Assembly: GCA_029262275.1 (NCBI GenBank)
Contig: JAJCZS010000009.1
Coordinates: forward strand, 68,284-132,283
Length of the DNA stretch: 64,000 nucleotides
Reading direction: 5' to 3'
Source: Deltaproteobacteria bacterium
GTDB taxonomy: Bacteria; Desulfobacterota_D; UBA1144; Nemesobacterales; UBA2774
Each line of letters starts with the position of its first letter. Position 1 is the stretch's first letter. The notes under the pieces were generated by a model. The model had not been told where the DNA came from, made no database searches, and saw only the letters and a list, made by a program, of their open reading frames with translations. This document shows positions 61,067 to 64,000 of the stretch, one piece after another. The translations under genes were made by a program, and so were the position numbers.

Positions 61067-61726
61067 ATGAAGATAGCACTTCTAGGTGGTACAGGAGATA
61101 TTGCGGAAGGACTAGTACTTAGATGGTCCAAAGCGGGGCATGAAATTATCGTAGGCTCAAGGAGCCTAGAGAAAGCAGAGACGATTACCAATGAATACAA
61201 AGAGAAATTGGCAAGCTTAGGTATTGAGGGGCAGATCACGGGAATGGCAAACGCAGATGCAGCAAAAGCTGCTGAGGTTGTAATTATCAGTATTCCTCCA
61301 GAGTATGCGGCTTCAACGATCGAATCAATTAAGGACAGTTTTACCGATCAAGTCGTTGTTACACCGGTTGTTCCTATGAGTAGGCACGAGGATAAGGCTT
61401 TTATGTTTGAGCCAACGGAGCATGGGTCTTCAGCCCTTGAGATTCAGGCAGCACTACCGGACACAGCAAGACTGGTTTCTGCATACCACAACCTTCCTGC
61501 TAAGGAGCTTAGCCAGGTAGAAGTAGATCTGGATTATGATGTGGTAATTTGCGGGGACGATGAGGAAGCAAAAGCAATTGTTACAAAAATCACAGAAGAT
61601 ATGCCTACGATGAGGGTGCTAGATGCTGGACCACTTAAGCTCTCTCCAATGATTGAGGCTATTACTCCTCTTATTGTTAACCTAAACGTTAAGCACAAAA
61701 AACATTTTTCTGTAAAATTTGTTTAA
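61067..61726 (+). CDS. npdG: NADPH-dependent F420 reductase
   Basis: 219 residues. Rossmann opening LLGGTGDIAEGLVLRWSKAGHEIIVGSRSLEKA, then SIPPEYAASTI, VVTPVVPM and a helical C-domain with SAYHNLPAKEL, as in F420H2:NADP+ oxidoreductase (Fno/NpdG). It transfers hydride between NADPH and F420. It is the main hint that this organism uses F420; three LLM genes in the window may be users. No F420 synthesis gene is seen here. Confidence 0.88.
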   Translation: MKIALLGGTGDIAEGLVLRWSKAGHEIIVGSRSLEKAETITNEYKEKLASLGIEGQITGMANADAAKAAEVVIISIPPEYAASTIESIKDSFTDQVVVTPVVPMSRHEDKAFMFEPTEHGSSALEIQAALPDTARLVSAYHNLPAKELSQVEVDLDYDVVICGDDEEAKAIVTKITEDMPTMRVLDAGPLKLSPMIEAITPLIVNLNVKHKKHFSVKFV

Positions 61727-61751
61727 TAACTCAAAATTAGTTTTGAACTCA

Positions 61752-61777
61752 GGGGTAGTTTTAGGACTGCCCCTTTT
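61752..61777 (+). terminator. Terminator of npdG
   Basis: GGGGTAGT (61752-61759) pairs with ACTGCCCC (61766-61773) with one G-T pair and a 6-base loop; four T follow. Confidence 0.75.
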
Positions 61778-61783
61778 AGTCTC

Positions 61784-62752
61784 CTATAGAAGATTTAATT
61801 GAGTAGGTTTTTCAAGTGATATTACCTCGAATCCTCTTTCTTTTAAGGTCTCTGCAAACAAGGTTGCATTCTCATCAATTAGATAGACTTTCTCTGGTTC
61901 TACCCCATCTACAAATTCTATTAGTTCTTCATAGCCTGCATGGTTACTAAGAGCAATGACTTCATCAACTTTATATTGAGATTTGATTCTAGATTGCTCA
62001 TCTTCAGAGCATTCTGTGAGCATTATGGCTCTTTTCCTCAAAATATTCTTTATATCTTCCGACTCAAGCTCGCTGGGCGGAATTATTGCTACCTTCCCTT
62101 CAGTTTCTGACGGTTTCAATAGGCCGTATTCACCAAACCCAATTCCAAGATCCTCGTACACTTTTGTGAATTTATAAATAGATTTTTCAAGACTAAGTTC
62201 AAATCCCTTTACATCAAGTGCCTTAATTATGTCTTGAGCTTTACCCAACGGTTCAACAACTAAAACTGGTGTTAAATTTGAGGAAAGAGTTTCATTAATG
62301 AACTTTATTAAATCTTCCATTGATTGATCAAAACTAGGGAACTTATACCCAGGCAGTCCAAAAGGGCATTTCATAACAAGCACATCGCAATGATTTGTAT
62401 GGGCGGGCTGTGTTGTAGGCAGCCTGTTTAGATTTATGTTTCCACTATAGAGAAGTGTTTTATTTCCTTTATCAACCATAATCTGAGAAGCACCTAGCAT
62501 CGTACCTGATGGCACCAGCTCAACTTGCAAGCTACCGAGTGCAAAAGGTCTGTAGTAAGGACATGCAAGAACTACAGGCTTTTTTATCTTCTTTTCCAGA
62601 AATTTGATAGTTTCAGGAGTAGCTAGGATTTTTTCAGGAGGGGTGAACTTATCTATGTTTGCATTAGATATAAAAGATAGACCTACTTTCTTTTTTGAAT
62701 CGAACCAAAGCTCAGTTCCTTTTAAGTGAATGCCATTTTGATATTCAATCAT
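61784..62752 (-). CDS. Degenerate metallo-beta-lactamase/beta-CASP-like protein
   Basis: 322 residues. The layout matches the exonuclease-type MBL/beta-CASP fold: CDVLVMKCPFGLPGYKFPS in the middle (compare the CDVxxxESTFGLP of ligase-associated exonucleases) and a C-terminal ALSNHAGYEELIEFVDGVEPEKVYLID. The catalytic HxHxDH is gone: at 28-35 the segment reads ISNANIDK, keeping only the aspartate. The protein probably lacks nuclease activity and may bind nucleic acid or a partner. It is convergent with npdG; no known partner nearby. Confidence 0.72.
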   Translation of the reverse strand: MIEYQNGIHLKGTELWFDSKKKVGLSFISNANIDKFTPPEKILATPETIKFLEKKIKKPVVLACPYYRPFALGSLQVELVPSGTMLGASQIMVDKGNKTLLYSGNINLNRLPTTQPAHTNHCDVLVMKCPFGLPGYKFPSFDQSMEDLIKFINETLSSNLTPVLVVEPLGKAQDIIKALDVKGFELSLEKSIYKFTKVYEDLGIGFGEYGLLKPSETEGKVAIIPPSELESEDIKNILRKRAIMLTECSEDEQSRIKSQYKVDEVIALSNHAGYEELIEFVDGVEPEKVYLIDENATLFAETLKERGFEVISLEKPTQLNLL

Positions 62753-62864
62753 TAAATTTGAATTTTAGTCTACTGCCAAGGTGGTGTATTACAAGAAGTT
62801 GCACAAACACCCCAGAGCATATATGGAAAGCGTTATCTATATTTAACTGAATCAAAAATTTGGA

Positions 62865-63281
62865 TTATTCTATTAAAGTTTCAGAAGTAAAATCCTCATT
62901 GTCCAGTTTCCATTGTCCGTTTTCTTTTACAAGTGTAATGATCCCAGTAACTTTGGCATTAGGATCATTTGTATCACTAGCGTCAATGGTCAATGTTGCT
63001 TCATCGCCTTCAATCTTAGAGGTGATACCTTTTGTTTTCATCGAACTACGTACTTCACTCATTATCTCTAAAAAGGCAGCTTCGTCTTCTTTTGTAATTT
63101 CACCCATTTGATTGATGTTTTTCTGAGAAAGATATGGTTTTAACTCGTCAAGCGACTTGGCCTTCTTGCTTGTTTCTACATATGATTCATAGAATTTGAT
63201 AGTCTCCTCTTCTTGCGCAAACGCAGTTGTCAGAATAAAAAGACTCAAGATTAGGGTAAAAATAGCTGTGTATTTTCTCAT
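62865..63281 (-). CDS. Exported hypothetical protein, NTF2-like/DUF4878-type
   Basis: 138 residues. ATG 63281 has GGAG 7 bases upstream and opens a signal peptide (MRKYTAIFTLILSLFILTTAFA); the in-frame ATG-type start at 63359 would add 26 residues before it. The mature part has helices (FYESYVETSKKAKSLDELKPYL) and closing strands IEGDEATLTIDAS...GIITLVKENGQWKLDNEDF, the pattern of lumazine/NTF2-like cystatin-like domains. Function unknown. Confidence 0.65.
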   Translation of the reverse strand: MRKYTAIFTLILSLFILTTAFAQEEETIKFYESYVETSKKAKSLDELKPYLSQKNINQMGEITKEDEAAFLEIMSEVRSSMKTKGITSKIEGDEATLTIDASDTNDPNAKVTGIITLVKENGQWKLDNEDFTSETLIE

Positions 63282-63450
63282 TATTTTCTCCGTGATGTAA
63301 GAATTACTATATGAGTACCATCTTTTATAAAGAATACCAAGCACAATTATTGTTGACAAGGAATACTTCTAGCGGTGATAATTTTCAGCACTAATTCTAA
63401 GATAAATATAAAGAAATTCACTAAATTTTATAGTTTGAGGAGAATACTTC

Positions 63451-64000
63451 ATGGATAAGACTGAAAATCTGCTTAAAGATCTGACAGAGGCCCACGGTAT
63501 ACCTGGTTATGAAGCGGAAGTACGCAAGGTAATCAGAAACTACTTTAAACCCATAGGCGATATAGAAGAAGATAATATGGGAAGTCTTATTTGTAGCAAG
63601 GTAGGAAAAGAGGTATCTCCAAGAATAATGTTGGCAGGACACATGGATGAAGTGGGGTTTATGGTCAAACACATATCTCCAGATGGTTTTATAAGATTCA
63701 CGACTTTAGGGGGCTGGTGGGATCAGGTTCTACTTAGTCAGAGAGTGGCAATAAAGACCTCTAAGGGCGATGTAATAGGTGTTATAGGAGCCAAGCCTCC
63801 GCACCTTCTCTCACCTGAGGAGCGCAACAAAGTTGTTGTCAGAAAAAATATGTATATAGACATTGGGGCCACGTCGGAAAAGGACGTTGATAAGGCTGGG
63901 ATAAGGGTAGGAGACCCAATTGTACCGGTGAGTGAATTCACAGTGCTAGCTAATCCTAAAACCTATATGTGTAAGGCGTTTGATGACCGTGTGGGATGTG
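63451..64000 (+). CDS. M42-family metallo-aminopeptidase, 3'-truncated
   Basis: The frame runs off the window end with 183 codons seen. The start MDKTENLLKDLTEAHGIPGYE, the first metal ligand in AGHMDEVGFMV, a GGWWDQVLLSQRV strand of the inserted domain and AFDDRVGC near the cut match M42 peptidases (glucanase/PepA-like), cytosolic dodecameric aminopeptidases. TTGAGGAG precedes the ATG by about 9 bases. No signal peptide. Confidence 0.93.
   Translation, partial: MDKTENLLKDLTEAHGIPGYEAEVRKVIRNYFKPIGDIEEDNMGSLICSKVGKEVSPRIMLAGHMDEVGFMVKHISPDGFIRFTTLGGWWDQVLLSQRVAIKTSKGDVIGVIGAKPPHLLSPEERNKVVVRKNMYIDIGATSEKDVDKAGIRVGDPIVPVSEFTVLANPKTYMCKAFDDRVGC

Noticed and set aside
1..64000. Mobile elements, CRISPR arrays, prophage or anti-phage islands
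   Set aside because: No transposase, integrase, phage structural gene, regularly spaced repeat or recognisable defence gene is seen; gene density and housekeeping content look like core chromosome.

Overview
The window reads as an ordinary stretch of chromosome from a Gram-negative, didermic, probably marine and uncultured bacterium of about 40% G+C by eye. The evidence for an outer membrane is direct: several porin-type barrels, a TonB-dependent receptor, lipoproteins and an MCE/MlaD protein. Gene order (aroA-cmk-rpsA-sppA; yggS-proC-yggT) recalls deltaproteobacteria-like lineages. The IPTL-CTERM protein, F420-type enzymes and muramic-acid salvage genes would suit a Dadabacteria-like or related candidate phylum. 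That placement is a guess from gene content and needs a marker-gene tree. There is one tRNA, tRNA-Gly(CCC). I see no rRNA, CRISPR array, transposase or prophage.

Layout. 1-2.9 kb: truncated DUF151 nuclease, a seven-bladed YVTN propeller with a C-terminal IPTL-CTERM sorting tail, and pheA. 2.9-8.5 kb: phoR-phoB divergent from a porin-P gene with a triplicated 11-bp Pho-box-like element, then a second, paralogous porin. 8.6-15 kb: phosphoesterase, another abundant barrel, DsbA-like protein, purH, MlaD and tRNA-Gly. 15.1-20.6 kb: a muramic-acid salvage operon (murQ-anmK-nagZ-like-sodium symporter). 20.7-29 kb: orphan NuoI-like ferredoxin, a fused AccA-AccD carboxyltransferase, an LLM flavin enzyme, erpA, a DUF4149 protein, M24 peptidase, mazG and apgM. 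29-35.6 kb: a long minus-strand housekeeping run, aroA-cmk-rpsA-sppA-HIT-lapA-lipA-apgM. 35.7-39.7 kb: a secreted propeller-like protein, an AEC transporter, fabH and two unknowns. 39.8-47.2 kb: a cobalamin-riboswitch operon, btuB - beta-propeller lipoprotein - cobalamin-binding protein - btuF - btuD - btuC. 47.2-64 kb: two LLM enzymes, an OppA-like protein, sugar MFS transporter plus OprB porin, SYLF lipoprotein, MscS, maf-yggS-proC-yggT, hydrolase, F420:NADP reductase, a degenerate MBL/beta-CASP protein and a truncated M42 peptidase.

How the parts fit. The cell imports B12 through a dedicated outer-membrane receptor, probably helped by a propeller lipoprotein comparable to Bacteroides BtuG. 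It takes up phosphate under PhoBR control and recovers cell-wall sugars. It has several flavin/F420-type oxidoreductases and an NADPH:F420 reductase.

Most notable: btuB and the AEC transporter both lack any ATG, GTG or TTG near the true N-terminus. Each has a good Shine-Dalgarno followed by ATT, so both appear to start at AUU. Standard gene callers truncate both. In btuB the Shine-Dalgarno is buried in a hairpin just downstream of the cobalamin riboswitch. Other points of interest are the AccA-then-AccD fusion, two probably leaderless genes (murQ and the M24 peptidase), and the beta-CASP protein that has lost its HxHxDH metal motif.
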